The notes beneath the pieces were generated by a model. That model ran no database searches. It had not been told where the DNA came from and was given only the letters and a program-made list of their open reading frames with translations. Shown here piece by piece: positions 1-7,944 of a DNA stretch of 64,000 nucleotides. The position numbers and the translations under genes are program-made. How positions within the stretch are numbered: position 1 is the stretch's first letter; the number at the start of each line of letters is the position of its first letter. The DNA comes from Altererythrobacter sp. XM-24bin4 (GTDB taxonomy: Bacteria; Pseudomonadota; Alphaproteobacteria; Sphingomonadales; Sphingomonadaceae), in the NCBI GenBank assembly GCA_003149575.1, contig QCWG01000001.1, positions 1,866,334 through 1,930,333 of the forward strand, read 5' to 3'.

Positions 1-400
1 CATTCGCACGGCGTGATTGGCCCACAATTTCCAGCTCGATCGCGAGGCAGGCTAGTTCATTCGAAAAACCACCAGCCTTTTCAGGCCATTCAGCGATCAA
101 CGCAGCACCTTCGCGATAGTCATCCAACCCAAGCTCGAGGACTTCGGCCGGGTTTTCCAAGCGATAGAAATCCGCATGGACGATTGGCGGTGATAGCGCA
201 TCATAAACCTCGATGATTGTGAAGGTTGGTGACGGAACCTCCCCCGTATGCCCCAAACCTGCGATGATGGCACGTGCCAGTGTCGTCTTCCCGGCGCCCA
301 AATTGCCCGTGAGCGCAACGACATCACCGGCTTTCAGCTTGCGCGCAATCGCCTGGCCAAACTCGGTCATGGCCGGCAGATCAGGTAATTCACGAATCAC
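1..400 (-). CDS. tsaE: TsaE, tRNA threonylcarbamoyladenosine ATPase (3' end cut by window edge)
   Basis: TsaE is the cytoplasmic ATPase that works with TsaB and TsaD to make t6A37 in ANN-decoding tRNAs. Reading leftward from a GTG at 400 gives 133 codons with no stop before the edge. A Walker A loop (GNLGAGKTT, residues 32-40) and the family motif PSPTF (56-60) are present, followed by the VHADFYRLE segment typical of the family. The GTG overlaps the divL stop as GTGA, so translation is probably coupled to divL. An internal ATG at residue 11 is a possible alternative start. The C-terminal end lies outside the window. Confidence 0.93.
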   Translation of the reverse strand, partial: MIRELPDLPAMTEFGQAIARKLKAGDVVALTGNLGAGKTTLARAIIAGLGHTGEVPSPTFTIIEVYDALSPPIVHADFYRLENPAEVLELGLDDYREGAALIAEWPEKAGGFSNELACLAIELEIVGQSRRAN

Positions 401-2736
401 GGCAGCATGATCAAGGCGGTGGTGCCAACGCCCTTCCTGCTTTCGAGTGTCAATTTGCCGCCGTGCGCTTCAACAAACTGGCGGGCCAGGGGAACGCCAA
501 GCCCGTCGCGCCGCTCGACCTTGCCGTCTTCGGTCAGGCGCAATCCATCGAGTAAACGTGCCAACTCCTGTTTGCCCATTCCGGATCCATTGTCCGAAAT
601 CACAATCCGCGCGCCATCCTTCGTACGGGCAACGTCAACCAGGATTTTGCCGCCGCGATCTGTAGCTGCGATGGCATTGTCGAGCAGGTGACCAATCGCA
701 CGGCTCAATTGCCTGGGGTCAGCATCAATCGCACCGCCCGCATTTCCGCGCAGGTCCAGGCTAAGTCCCTTGTCGCTGATCGCCTGCTCTCGCTCACGCA
801 CAATGCCGGTCACAAAGGGGAGCAGTTCGAGCCGCTTCTTCGAAAGCGGCAACATGCCCGCTTCACCTTGCGAGAGATCAAGCACGTTCTCGACCTGATC
901 GGTCAGGCGGTTGACCGAATCCAGAATGGCTTGAACGTATTCTTCCAACTGCGGACTGACGGGGCCAGCTGCACCGCTTTGAATCAACTCCGCAAAGCCG
1001 CCGATCGACGTGAGCGGAGTACGAAATTCATATGACATATTGGCCAGGAAGCTCGCTTTCACACGATCCGCCTCTTCCAGCGCTTGATTGCGCTCACGCA
1101 GCGCGGTCTCTGCCATTTGTGAATCCGTGATGTCGAGAACCGTCAACAGTCCATTGCCATCGGGCAAAGGCACACCCGCAAATTCAAGCGTTCGACCGCC
1201 CGCCAGCTCAACCCGCCCGCCTTTTTCCTTGCGGTCCAGTGTGGCAGACCGGATGATCTTGCCAATCGCATCCGCATGGGCAGACTTCTGCAGATTTGGC
1301 GCGATTGCTTCGATCAACTTGTCGGCAGAAGGGTGACCGTCAAGCGCTTCGGGTTCAATGCCCCAGATTCCCGCAAAGCTGCGGTTCCAAAGCTGAAGTG
1401 ACCCATCTGGAGCGAACACAGCGATCGCCTCGAACAGGCTGTCGAGCATGGCCGTTCGCGTTCGCAGCAAGGTGTCGCGCGTGGCGGATTCGGCCAATTG
1501 CTCTGTGCGATCTTCGGCGAAAAGAACCAAGCCGCCATCCGGCATAGGTTGACCGACAATCCGAAGATGTTGCCCCGCACCGAGCGGCCAAGCCTCCTCC
1601 ACCGCCTCGTTTAAGCTGAACCATTCGACCCGCTCGCGGCGCCAGGCGGGGAAATCTCGAACCTCTGGCGTGCGCCGTTTCTCTCGAGCATCGCTCAAGA
1701 AACGATCAAAGGGAATGTGATCGGATACGATTCCAAATGGCAGATCGAACAGCCGAATGAAGGGTTTGTTCGCAAAGGCCAATTTCTGATCGGCGTCAAA
1801 CTGAGCAACCCCAACCGACAATTGATCCAGCATTGCACGTTGCGCTTGGCGGAATGCGCGGAATTTGCGGGCAATCTGCTCTGTTTCTTCGATATCAATC
1901 GCGTAGCCAGCAATGCCTTCGTCACCGACTGCAAGGTCGCTAACCCGCAAAAGCCTGCGCTGCCAATCAATTGTCGCAGGAGATTCCCGCTCAATCGTTT
2001 CACCGCTTGCAGCGGCTTCCTTCGCGTAATCTCGTGCTGACTTGCCTTGATGGGATTCCAACAATTCGATCTGTTTGCTGACCACTTCGTCGGCGCTTTG
2101 CGCTGCCACAGCGTCGACATAGGCCCGATTCACCAGCTTGATATTGGCATCTTTTCCCCGGAACCACATGGGAATCGGGGCCGCCTCAATCAAACCAACC
2201 AGAGCAGTGAAATCACTTTGCGCCCGCGAAACCTGTTCGCGCAATAGAGCCAATTCGCCCTCGCTCTCGGTAAAATCGAAAATCCACACCTGCGCCGCCC
2301 CGCCTGGCGCGACTTTGGGGTCTGCCGCACACCCACGGAATGCCAGGCTGCGCCCCGCGCCATCCAATTTGATCGACATGCGAAAAGGCGCGGCAGTTCT
2401 CTGTGTGACCTTGATAGCCTGGGTCAAATCTTCAAGCTGCGCAGTTGTGAGGCCAGCGCTCGCGCCGCCGTCGAGCTCGCTCAAGAACGATGGAGGTGAA
2501 TCTAGGCCAAGCCACCCAGCAAGGCGTTCATGCACCTCTAACCTGCCATCGGCAAGGACCAGCATCGGGATGGCCGGGGCTTCTTCGAGCATGCCCGAGA
2601 GCCGCGCGCTTGAACGTTTCAGAACCTCAAATTTCTGGGACCTTTGCGCTGCTCTGATCATAAGCAACGCTGCGCCCACCGTCCAAGCGGCTAGCAGTAG
2701 CCCGATCATGGCCAAAGCGGTCGGCGAAAAGTCCAT
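397..2736 (-). CDS. divL: DivL-type PAS sensor pseudo-histidine kinase, Tyr in place of phospho-acceptor His
   Basis: The protein has 779 residues: one N-terminal membrane segment (about 7-27), several PAS-like regions, then a dimerisation/phosphoacceptor helix and a HATPase domain (N-box HLLDN at 683, G1 DNGSGMG at 715, G2 GLGVP at 745). The H-box reads MSYEFRTPL, with Tyr569 (codon TAT, 1030-1032) where kinases have His. This is the hallmark of Caulobacter DivL, which carries a Tyr at the same site and controls the DivK-CckA-CtrA cell-cycle circuit as a non-canonical kinase. It has the same direction as tsaE and overlaps it. An ahcY terminator lies just upstream, so divL probably has its own promoter. 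Identity as DivL rests on the Tyr, length and architecture. Confidence 0.88.
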   Translation of the reverse strand: MDFSPTALAMIGLLLAAWTVGAALLMIRAAQRSQKFEVLKRSSARLSGMLEEAPAIPMLVLADGRLEVHERLAGWLGLDSPPSFLSELDGGASAGLTTAQLEDLTQAIKVTQRTAAPFRMSIKLDGAGRSLAFRGCAADPKVAPGGAAQVWIFDFTESEGELALLREQVSRAQSDFTALVGLIEAAPIPMWFRGKDANIKLVNRAYVDAVAAQSADEVVSKQIELLESHQGKSARDYAKEAAASGETIERESPATIDWQRRLLRVSDLAVGDEGIAGYAIDIEETEQIARKFRAFRQAQRAMLDQLSVGVAQFDADQKLAFANKPFIRLFDLPFGIVSDHIPFDRFLSDAREKRRTPEVRDFPAWRRERVEWFSLNEAVEEAWPLGAGQHLRIVGQPMPDGGLVLFAEDRTEQLAESATRDTLLRTRTAMLDSLFEAIAVFAPDGSLQLWNRSFAGIWGIEPEALDGHPSADKLIEAIAPNLQKSAHADAIGKIIRSATLDRKEKGGRVELAGGRTLEFAGVPLPDGNGLLTVLDITDSQMAETALRERNQALEEADRVKASFLANMSYEFRTPLTSIGGFAELIQSGAAGPVSPQLEEYVQAILDSVNRLTDQVENVLDLSQGEAGMLPLSKKRLELLPFVTGIVREREQAISDKGLSLDLRGNAGGAIDADPRQLSRAIGHLLDNAIAATDRGGKILVDVARTKDGARIVISDNGSGMGKQELARLLDGLRLTEDGKVERRDGLGVPLARQFVEAHGGKLTLESRKGVGTTALIMLP

Positions 2737-2780
2737 CGATCCCAGCTATGCGCGGGCTGCGGCGGATGCAACCGATCACT

Positions 2781-2819
2781 AAAGAAAAGCCCCCGCAAAC
2801 ACATCAGTTTGCGAGGGCT
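2781..2819 (-). terminator. Rho-independent terminator of ahcY
   Basis: On the minus strand a 13-bp stem with one mismatch (arms 2807-2819 and 2788-2800, loop of 6 nt) is followed by TTTTCTTT. It sits 28 nt after the ahcY stop and separates ahcY from divL. Confidence 0.85.
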
Positions 2820-2847
2820 ATCGTAGATTTTCGGACGAACCGAGCGC

Positions 2848-4260
2848 TTAGTAGCGATAGTGATCCGGCTTGAAAGGTCCTGCCTGTGGCACGCCAATGT
2901 AATCGGCCTGCTTCTGGCTCAGCTGAGTCAGCTGAACACCAAGCTTCTCTAAGTGTAGCGCTGCCACCTTCTCGTCCAAGTGTTTGGGCAGAACGTAGAC
3001 TTCATTGTCGTACTCATCCGCCTTCGTGAACAATTCGATCTGCGCCAGCGTCTGGTTAGTGAAGCTGCTGCTCATGACGAAACTCGGGTGACCGGTCGCG
3101 CAGCCGAGGTTGACCAAGCGCCCCTTGGCAAGAACGAGGATCGAAGACCCGTCCGGGAAAGTCACAAGGTCGGTTCCTTCCTTGATTTCTTTCCATTTGT
3201 AATTGTCGAGCGCAGAAACCTGAATCTCGCTGTCGAAGTGGCCGATGTTGCACACGATTGCCATGTTTTTCATGGTTTCCATATGCTCGCCAGTGATCAC
3301 GTCTTCGTTGCCGGTCGCCGTCACGAAGATATCAGCGCGTTTCACCGCTTCATCCATCGTCACAACTTCATAGCCATCCATCGCTGCCTGCAATGCACAG
3401 ATCGGATCGATTTCTGTGACCATAACGCGCGCACCGCCATCGCGAAGTGACGCCGCTGAGCCCTTGCCAACGTCGCCATAGCCAGCAACGCAAGCGACCT
3501 TGCCAGCCAACATCACGTCAGTCGCACGGCGGATCGCGTCGACCAGCGATTCCTTACAGCCATAAAGGTTGTCGAATTTGGATTTGGTCACGCTGTCGTT
3601 CACATTGATCGCCGGGAACGGCAATTTGCCCTGCTTCGCGATCTGATAGAGCCTCATCACGCCGGTAGTGGTTTCTTCCGAGACGCCTTTGATGTTTTCA
3701 ACCGACTTGGTCAGATAACCTGGCCGTGCAGCAACGAAAGCCTTGAGCGCGCGCTGGAATTCGATTTCCTCTGCATTGCCAGGTGCTGGCAATTCTTCGC
3801 CAGCCTCGATGCGGGCGCCCCAAAGCGCGAACATGGTGGCATCACCCCCATCATCAAGGATCATGTTCGCCGTCAGGTCAGCATGTGATTCGGTCGACCA
3901 ATCAAAGATACGACCAACATAGTCCCAATAATCGGCCAAACTTTCACCCTTGATCGCAAACACGGGGATACCCTGCGCCGCAATGGCTGCCGCTGCGTGA
4001 TCCTGAGTCGAGAAGATGTTGCAAGTTGCCCAGCGGACTTCCGCACCCAGTGCAATGAGAGTTTCGATCAGAACGGCCGTCTGGATGGTCATGTGCAGCG
4101 AACCGGTGATGCGTGCACCTTTCAACGGCTGGCTCTCTCCGTATTCCTCCCGCAATGCCATCAAGCCGGGCATTTCCGTTTCGGCGATCGCGATTTCGTC
4201 TCGACCATACTCGGCCAGCGCGATGTCTTTAATGATGTAATCTTGTGCAGCTTTTGCCAC
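2848..4260 (-). CDS. ahcY: Adenosylhomocysteinase (S-adenosyl-L-homocysteine hydrolase)
   Basis: The enzyme hydrolyses S-adenosylhomocysteine to homocysteine and adenosine, recycling the product of methyltransferases; it is a cytosolic NAD-dependent tetramer. The 470-residue product has the family's [11 protein letters not shown] substrate segment (about 221-231), the NAD loop GYGDVGKG (260-267) and the conserved C-terminal KPDHYRY. I chose the GTG at 4260 because AGGAG (4268-4272) lies 7 nt upstream; an in-frame ATG 21 nt further upstream would place the Shine-Dalgarno inside the gene. It is a single-gene unit with its own terminator, divergent from the peroxiredoxin gene. Confidence 0.96.
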   Translation of the reverse strand: MAKAAQDYIIKDIALAEYGRDEIAIAETEMPGLMALREEYGESQPLKGARITGSLHMTIQTAVLIETLIALGAEVRWATCNIFSTQDHAAAAIAAQGIPVFAIKGESLADYWDYVGRIFDWSTESHADLTANMILDDGGDATMFALWGARIEAGEELPAPGNAEEIEFQRALKAFVAARPGYLTKSVENIKGVSEETTTGVMRLYQIAKQGKLPFPAINVNDSVTKSKFDNLYGCKESLVDAIRRATDVMLAGKVACVAGYGDVGKGSAASLRDGGARVMVTEIDPICALQAAMDGYEVVTMDEAVKRADIFVTATGNEDVITGEHMETMKNMAIVCNIGHFDSEIQVSALDNYKWKEIKEGTDLVTFPDGSSILVLAKGRLVNLGCATGHPSFVMSSSFTNQTLAQIELFTKADEYDNEVYVLPKHLDEKVAALHLEKLGVQLTQLSQKQADYIGVPQAGPFKPDHYRY

Positions 4261-4285
4261 GGCCAAACTCCTGAAAATCAATCCA

Positions 4286-4301
4286 GCATCGCAGCCGATG
4301 C
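4286..4301 (-). other. Perfect 6-bp hairpin in the ahcY leader
   Basis: The arms GCATCG (4286-4291) and CGATGC (4296-4301) with a 4-nt loop form a perfect hairpin in the 5' untranslated region, about 14 nt from the Shine-Dalgarno. Its role is unknown. It does not match a riboswitch that I can recognise. Confidence 0.35.
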
Positions 4302-4340
4302 CAGTGCCAAAAATATGTCGGGGGCTCTAACGCCACGACT

Positions 4341-4372
4341 GCCCTAGGGCAAATATAAAAGATTCTTTATAT
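4341..4372. promoter_or_regulatory. Two adjacent palindromes between ahcY and the peroxiredoxin gene
   Basis: A 10-bp perfect palindrome, GCCCTAGGGC (4341-4350), is followed by a 7-bp AT-rich inverted repeat (ATATAAA 4353-4359, TTTATAT 4366-4372, 6-nt spacer). Both lie in the divergent intergenic region, just upstream of the predicted peroxiredoxin -35 box. They could be a regulator binding site or parts of the ahcY promoter. The assignment is inferred only from symmetry and position. Confidence 0.35.
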
Positions 4373-4381
4373 CCTTCATTA

Positions 4382-4409
4382 TTGCGGACGCGCAGCAAGC
4401 GCCTATATC
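4382..4409 (+). promoter_or_regulatory. Predicted sigma-70-type promoter of the peroxiredoxin gene
   Basis: TTGCGG (4382-4387) and TATATC (4404-4409) are separated by 16 nt and lie 38 nt before the start codon. The same arrangement (TTGCG, 16 nt, TATAT) occurs before the decarboxylase gene near 46.08 kb. Confidence 0.5.
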
Positions 4410-4447
4410 GAGCGCAGTTAAACGGAATTTCGAAAGGATATTACGCG

Positions 4448-4927
4448 ATGGCAATTTCGGTTGGTGACAAGCTTCCTGATGTAACTCTGGTCAAAGCGAC
4501 CGAAAACGGGCCGGAGCAAGTCTCCTCGGCCGATTATTTCGCTGGCAAGAAAGTAGCTCTCTTCTCGGTTCCGGGCGCCTTCACACCCACCTGTTCAGCA
4601 CGCCACCTTCCCGGTTATGTCGAGAAGGCCGCAGAGCTGAAGGCAAAGGGCATTGATGAAATCGCCGCGACCGCAGTGAACGATGCCTTTGTCATGGGCG
4701 CATGGAACAAGGCAGCTGGCAGCTATGACATCACGATGCTGGCAGACGGCAATGCCGAATTCGCGGAAGCGGTGGGCCTGACCATGGATGGTTCGGGCTT
4801 TGGTATGGGCAAGCGCGGTCAACGCTTTTCGATGATTGTCGAGGACGGCATTGTCAAAGAACTGAATGTCGAAGCGCCAGGCGACTTCTCGGTTTCGAGC
4901 GCGGAACACATGCTCGGCCAGCTCTGA
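4448..4927 (+). CDS. Peroxiredoxin, Prx5 type, single cysteine
   Basis: The 159-residue thiol peroxidase of the AhpC/TSA superfamily would reduce hydrogen peroxide and organic peroxides in the cytoplasm. The peroxidatic motif FSVPGAFTPTC places Cys49 in the usual position, and GQRFSMIVEDG is typical of the Prx5/hybrid group. No second cysteine exists in the protein, so it cannot form an intramolecular disulfide and must be recycled by an external thiol such as glutathione or glutaredoxin (inferred). The ATG at 4448 is preceded by AAAGGA; an in-frame ATG 66 nt upstream overlaps the promoter and is unlikely. It is followed by its own terminator. Confidence 0.93.
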   Translation: MAISVGDKLPDVTLVKATENGPEQVSSADYFAGKKVALFSVPGAFTPTCSARHLPGYVEKAAELKAKGIDEIAATAVNDAFVMGAWNKAAGSYDITMLADGNAEFAEAVGLTMDGSGFGMGKRGQRFSMIVEDGIVKELNVEAPGDFSVSSAEHMLGQL

Positions 4928-5229
4928 GCTTTCCAACATATGTAAGCTTGAAGGGCGCCCAGTGCGGCGGCCTTTTTCGTTTCATTGAGGCGAATTGAAC
5001 CGAATCAGACGCGCGATTCAGGCCGATACAATCAGTTCGCCGCAACTTGCGCTCGAAACACCCCCAATAGCTATCAGGCAAGCTGGGATCGTGTGAATGG
5101 CGCGATTATGGCTTCTCGTCACATTTTAAACGGGGGTTTGGCTCGCGCAAGCGGGTCAATTTCATATGGGTCGGCCGGTTTGTCCATAGATACAACATTG
5201 CAACCGGCTACGAATGAAGGAGTACACTG
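4928..5229. other. Intergenic region between peroxiredoxin and OmpA-family genes
   Basis: It contains the peroxiredoxin terminator (4951-4977) and the leader of the OmpA-family gene, whose Shine-Dalgarno AAGGAG sits 8 nt before its ATG. I see no gene here; the open frame from 4985 lacks family resemblance and a ribosome binding site. Confidence 0.6.
4951..4977 (+). terminator. Rho-independent terminator after the peroxiredoxin gene
   Basis: AAGGGCGCC pairs with GGCGGCCTT (one mismatch, 6-7 nt loop) and is followed by a T run (CCTTTTTCG). Confidence 0.7.
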
Positions 5230-6135
5230 ATGAAAGTCCACTCAAAGGGAACCAAAGCGATGCTCGCAATGTCGATTGTCGCAGCGCCCGCTTGGAGCGG
5301 AGCGGTTGCCCAAGACCAAACCGCGCCATCGGAAGAAGTCTTGACTACGGTTGTTGGCGTTGAAGGCCCGAAGATCGAAGGAATTATAGCCGCTCGCAAT
5401 GAAGATCGTCTGCAAATCACAACGGCAGGCGGAACTACCACCACGGTTGCGGTAAACGACGAAACCCGCGTACGCGGAACTGGTGGCTTCCTTGGTCTGG
5501 GGCGCAAAAGCCTCGGCATCGATGCGCTGCTCAACGGCCTGCCTGTGACAGTTGAAACCTGGCAATCCGGCGCAACGCTTGTTGCCAGCGACATTCGTTT
5601 CAAGAACGATGATCTTAAAACCGCTGCGATGATCCGCAACGGAACCGCTCAACGCTTCGCAGCAAACGAGCAGGCGATCGGAGAGAATAAGGTCGGCGTT
5701 AAAGAGAATGCACGCGCAGCAGAGGCTCTTCGCGGCCGACTTGGCGACATTGATCAGTATAACATCAAGGGCGTGACTAATGTCTACTTCGCCTCTGGCC
5801 GCTACCAGCTGTCTGGCAAAGCTCGCGAAAAGCTGTGCGCCGCAGCCGCTGAAGCCGATGCGATCGAAAACTCACTGCTACTGGTGGTTGGATACACTGA
5901 CTCAACTGGCAGCTATGAAGTAAACCAACGCCTGAGTGAGCAACGCGCAGGCCGCGTAGTTAACTACCTCCAACAGGAATGCTCGTGGAAGCCATTTCGC
6001 ATGTTGACGCCAACTGGCATGGCCGCCTCTGATCCGACGGCCGACAACAGCACTGCCGCAGGTCGTTCAGAAAACCGCCGCGTTTCAGTCAACATTCTGG
6101 TGAGCAAAGCGCTCGACGGATTTGGAGACAGCTAA
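5230..6135 (+). CDS. OmpA-family outer-membrane/periplasmic protein
   Basis: The 301-residue protein has a signal peptide (about 1-27, ending GAVAQ) and a beta-rich middle with a TTTTVAVNDETRVRG stretch resembling DUF5666-like repeats. A C-terminal OmpA/MotB peptidoglycan-binding domain follows (about 175-297), with VYFASGRYQLS, VVGYTDSTGSYEVNQ and GRSENRRV. It probably anchors the envelope to peptidoglycan. There is no obvious eight-strand barrel, so it is not a classical OmpA porin. It is monocistronic, with AAGGAG before the start and a hairpin after the stop. Confidence 0.85.
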   Translation: MKVHSKGTKAMLAMSIVAAPAWSGAVAQDQTAPSEEVLTTVVGVEGPKIEGIIAARNEDRLQITTAGGTTTTVAVNDETRVRGTGGFLGLGRKSLGIDALLNGLPVTVETWQSGATLVASDIRFKNDDLKTAAMIRNGTAQRFAANEQAIGENKVGVKENARAAEALRGRLGDIDQYNIKGVTNVYFASGRYQLSGKAREKLCAAAAEADAIENSLLLVVGYTDSTGSYEVNQRLSEQRAGRVVNYLQQECSWKPFRMLTPTGMAASDPTADNSTAAGRSENRRVSVNILVSKALDGFGDS

Positions 6136-6161
6136 GTCAATCTGACTTTTAGTTTTGGAGA

Positions 6162-6200
6162 GGCGCCCGCCGAAATTCTCGGTGCGGCGCCGTTTATTTT
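6162..6200 (+). terminator. Putative terminator after the OmpA-family gene
   Basis: GGCGCC near 6162 pairs with GGCGCC near 6186 with an inner CCG/CGG, followed by GTTTATTTT. The stem is interrupted, so support is moderate. Confidence 0.5.
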
Positions 6201-6228
6201 GCCAATCAATATCTAGGCCAGTCTCGCA

Positions 6229-6453
6229 GCGATGCGCGCAAAACCAGGCTCGCAGCCCGATCAAGATTTTGAGACCAGCCACATCTTCACCATCGGCGCG
6301 GGCAAGATCGGCGGCCTGACCCAACTTTGCCTCGTAATCTACGCCGACATAGGGGGCGAATTCAGGCACGAATTCATAACGTAAGCGAAGGCCGGGTTCG
6401 ATCTTGGTCAGACCCGCACTAATCTCTCGCTCCGGAATATCTTGCGCTGACAT
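6229..6453 (-). pseudogene. copB: Remnant of copper-resistance outer-membrane protein CopB (C-terminal end)
   Basis: The minus strand encodes SAQDIPERE, then GLRLRYEFVPEFAPYVGV, then LARADGEDV and GLRAWF, which I recognise as the C-terminal barrel strands of CopB, a copper-binding outer-membrane protein of about 250-400 residues. Only about 70 residues remain. Beyond 6453 the sequence switches to another gene on the opposite strand, so the N-terminal part is gone. At the other end the usual stop after the terminal AWF is absent and the frame runs on. The fragment is too short to fold as a barrel and has no start signal. Confidence 0.7.
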
Positions 6454-6672
6454 CTCGAGCTCGATTGGGTGTCGATCCCTGTTGCGCTTCTGATTGGCTC
6501 AATCGGTGCAATCAGCGTGTTCAAGGCGGTGTATATCGATAAGCGCGAACTGAAATGCGCCTGCGTAGGCGGAGACAGTAATGTGCCCTTGGGGTTTGTC
6601 TCACTGACCGAAAATCTGTTTATGATCAGCATGGCGCTGTGGATGTTGGTGAAGCCAAGCCTTGTCGGCTAA
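6451..6672 (+). pseudogene. Remnant of a MauE/DoxX-like redox membrane protein (C-terminal end)
   Basis: The plus strand from about 6451 reads LELDWVSIPVALL, then IGAISVFKAVYIDKREL, then KCACVGGDSNVPLGFVSL and a last membrane segment, ending at 6672. The CxC followed by NVPL(G)xVSLxEN is typical of the MauE-like membrane proteins found beside copper and mercury resistance genes. An ATG at 6469 could start a 67-residue product but the first membrane helices are missing. It abuts the copB remnant head to head at the palindrome TCGAGCTCGA. Confidence 0.55.
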
Positions 6673-6730
6673 ACGGTTATATCTGGCCCGGAGTGAAATC
6701 GAAGCCCTCTCCGTCCAATGCCTAGCATAG

Positions 6731-6952
6731 AGCATCGACGGCGCTCTTCAGGTCGTTGTCCTTACCAGTCGAACGCATTACCAAGTTCGCGACGGCTACA
6801 TCAAGGGAACCGGATATCCCAATGATCCGAACAGGGTTTTGCTTGTCTCAACACAAACCCCGTCGCCGAAGAAATATATCTTCGACACGGTAAGCGCATT
6901 CGATATTCCGTGCGCTATGACTGCGGGCAAAAGCAGGAACGCACAGCCGCCT
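6731..6952 (+). other. Open frame without start codon, possible gene remnant
   Basis: Between TAG at 6728 and TAG at 6953 one frame stays open for 74 codons and reads plausibly as protein (THYQVRDGYIKGTGYPNDP and KKYIFDTVSAFDIPC segments). It has no ATG, GTG or TTG with a ribosome binding site near its beginning. I do not recognise a family. It may be another remnant of the decayed region or chance. Confidence 0.25.
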
Positions 6953-7038
6953 TAGAGACCCGTTGAACGAAGCTTCAGCTTGAGGCACGCCTACAGTGGA
7001 ACGATTAGATGATAGAAGAAGCACAGCTGCGCTGAGAT

Positions 7039-7704
7039 CTAGTAGCCCATCAGGCTCATCACTTCCTTGCGGCTGCGATGATCTTCGAGAAAGCAGCCCA
7101 TCATGCGGCTGGTGAGCATTTCCACTTCGTGCACTTTAACACCGCGGCCCGTCATGCAAGCGTGCTCGGCCTCGATAACAACGGCTACACCGCGCGGTCC
7201 AAGGTTCTGCCAAATGCAATCGGCAACTTCAGCAGTCAGGCGCTCTTGCACCTGCAGGCGGTTGGCGAAACCATGAAGGACGCGCGCGAGTTTAGAGATG
7301 CCGACAACTTTCTTGTCGGGAATGTAGGCAATATGCGCCTTTCCCGTGATTGGCGCCATGTGATGTTCGCAATGCGACTGGAACGGAATGTCTTTCAGAA
7401 GAACAATCTCGTCATAACCGCCAACTTCTTCGAAGATGCGGCTGAGATGGACTGCGGGATCGCTCTGATAGCCTTGGCAGTATTCCAGCCAGGCCCTGCC
7501 CACCCGTTTGGGCGTGTCGACCAGGCCTTCTCTCTCTGGATTATCTCCGGCCCAGCGAATCAGTGTACGAATGGCTTCTTGCACATCTTCAGGAACGTCA
7601 GGCTTGTTCAAGGGATTCTCCGGATCAAACTCAGCGTTATCATGCACGCTCATATAGTTCATGGCTATGTCTTTCGCGTATGTCGTTCTTTCCTGACGCG
7701 CCAT
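7039..7704 (-). CDS. folE: GTP cyclohydrolase I
   Basis: FolE converts GTP to 7,8-dihydroneopterin triphosphate, the first step of tetrahydrofolate (and possibly queuosine-type) biosynthesis. The 221-residue protein has the zinc ligands Cys112, His115 (SHCEHHMAP) and Cys183 (HACMTGRG), and the conserved C-terminal EVMSLMGY-type end. The N-terminal 14-17 residues are weakly supported: in-frame ATGs at 7662 and 7653 are alternatives and none has a strong Shine-Dalgarno. It stands alone between the decayed copB region and tRNA-Arg. Confidence 0.95.
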   Translation of the reverse strand: MARQERTTYAKDIAMNYMSVHDNAEFDPENPLNKPDVPEDVQEAIRTLIRWAGDNPEREGLVDTPKRVGRAWLEYCQGYQSDPAVHLSRIFEEVGGYDEIVLLKDIPFQSHCEHHMAPITGKAHIAYIPDKKVVGISKLARVLHGFANRLQVQERLTAEVADCIWQNLGPRGVAVVIEAEHACMTGRGVKVHEVEMLTSRMMGCFLEDHRSRKEVMSLMGY

Positions 7705-7821
7705 CTAAAACGGCCGGCGCGTCTTGACGGGTCTTTCAAACACGCACTTAGATTCACGAGTTAAGCCCGGAGAAAGAACAGCATCTGCCCGTGAATGTTC
7801 CAAAAACTCTGCAGATTCTAC

Positions 7822-7851
7822 AAAAAAACCCACCCCCGAGGGGATGGGTTT
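7822..7851 (-). terminator. Rho-independent terminator after tRNA-Arg
   Basis: On the minus strand ACCCATCCCC pairs with GGGGGTGGGT over a tight loop and is followed by a run of seven T. It begins a few bases past the tRNA 3' end. Confidence 0.8.
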
Positions 7852-7854
7852 TCT

Positions 7855-7931
7855 TGGCGCGCCAGGAAGGATTCGAACCTCCGGCCGCCTGATTCGTAGT
7901 CAGGTACTCTATCCAGCTGAGCTACTGGCGC
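7855..7931 (-). tRNA. tRNA-Arg (anticodon ACG)
   Basis: A complete 77-nt cloverleaf on the minus strand: acceptor GCGCCAG pairs with CTGGCGC, D arm GCTC with AGCTGGATAGA loop, anticodon stem CCTGA/TCAGG with loop CTACGAA (anticodon ACG), T arm GGAGG TTCGAAT CCTTC, discriminator G and an encoded CCA (7855-7857). ACG is edited to ICG by TadA in bacteria and reads CGU, CGC and CGA. Confidence 0.96.
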
Positions 7932-7944
7932 GCGAGAGGGCCGG

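Larger units (their letters stand above)
6136..7038. other. 900-nt region of gene remnants between the OmpA-family gene and folE
   Basis: It holds a terminator hairpin, the C-terminal remnant of copB (minus strand), the C-terminal remnant of a MauE-like membrane protein (plus strand), and an open frame without start codon at 6731-6952. No intact gene is visible. The region looks like the scar of a lost copper/heavy-metal resistance cluster. Confidence 0.65.

Noticed and set aside
4261-4440. SAH riboswitch upstream of ahcY
   Set aside because: Only a single short hairpin is seen; the multi-stem core of known SAH or SAM riboswitches is not recognisable. A covariance search would decide.
4985-5230. 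81-codon open frame upstream of the OmpA-family gene
   Set aside because: No Shine-Dalgarno, no family texture, and it runs through the leader and ribosome binding site of the next gene.
7855-7931. tRNA-Arg as an island attachment site explaining the copB scar
   Set aside because: I saw no partial copy of the tRNA 3' end elsewhere in the window and no integrase remnant.
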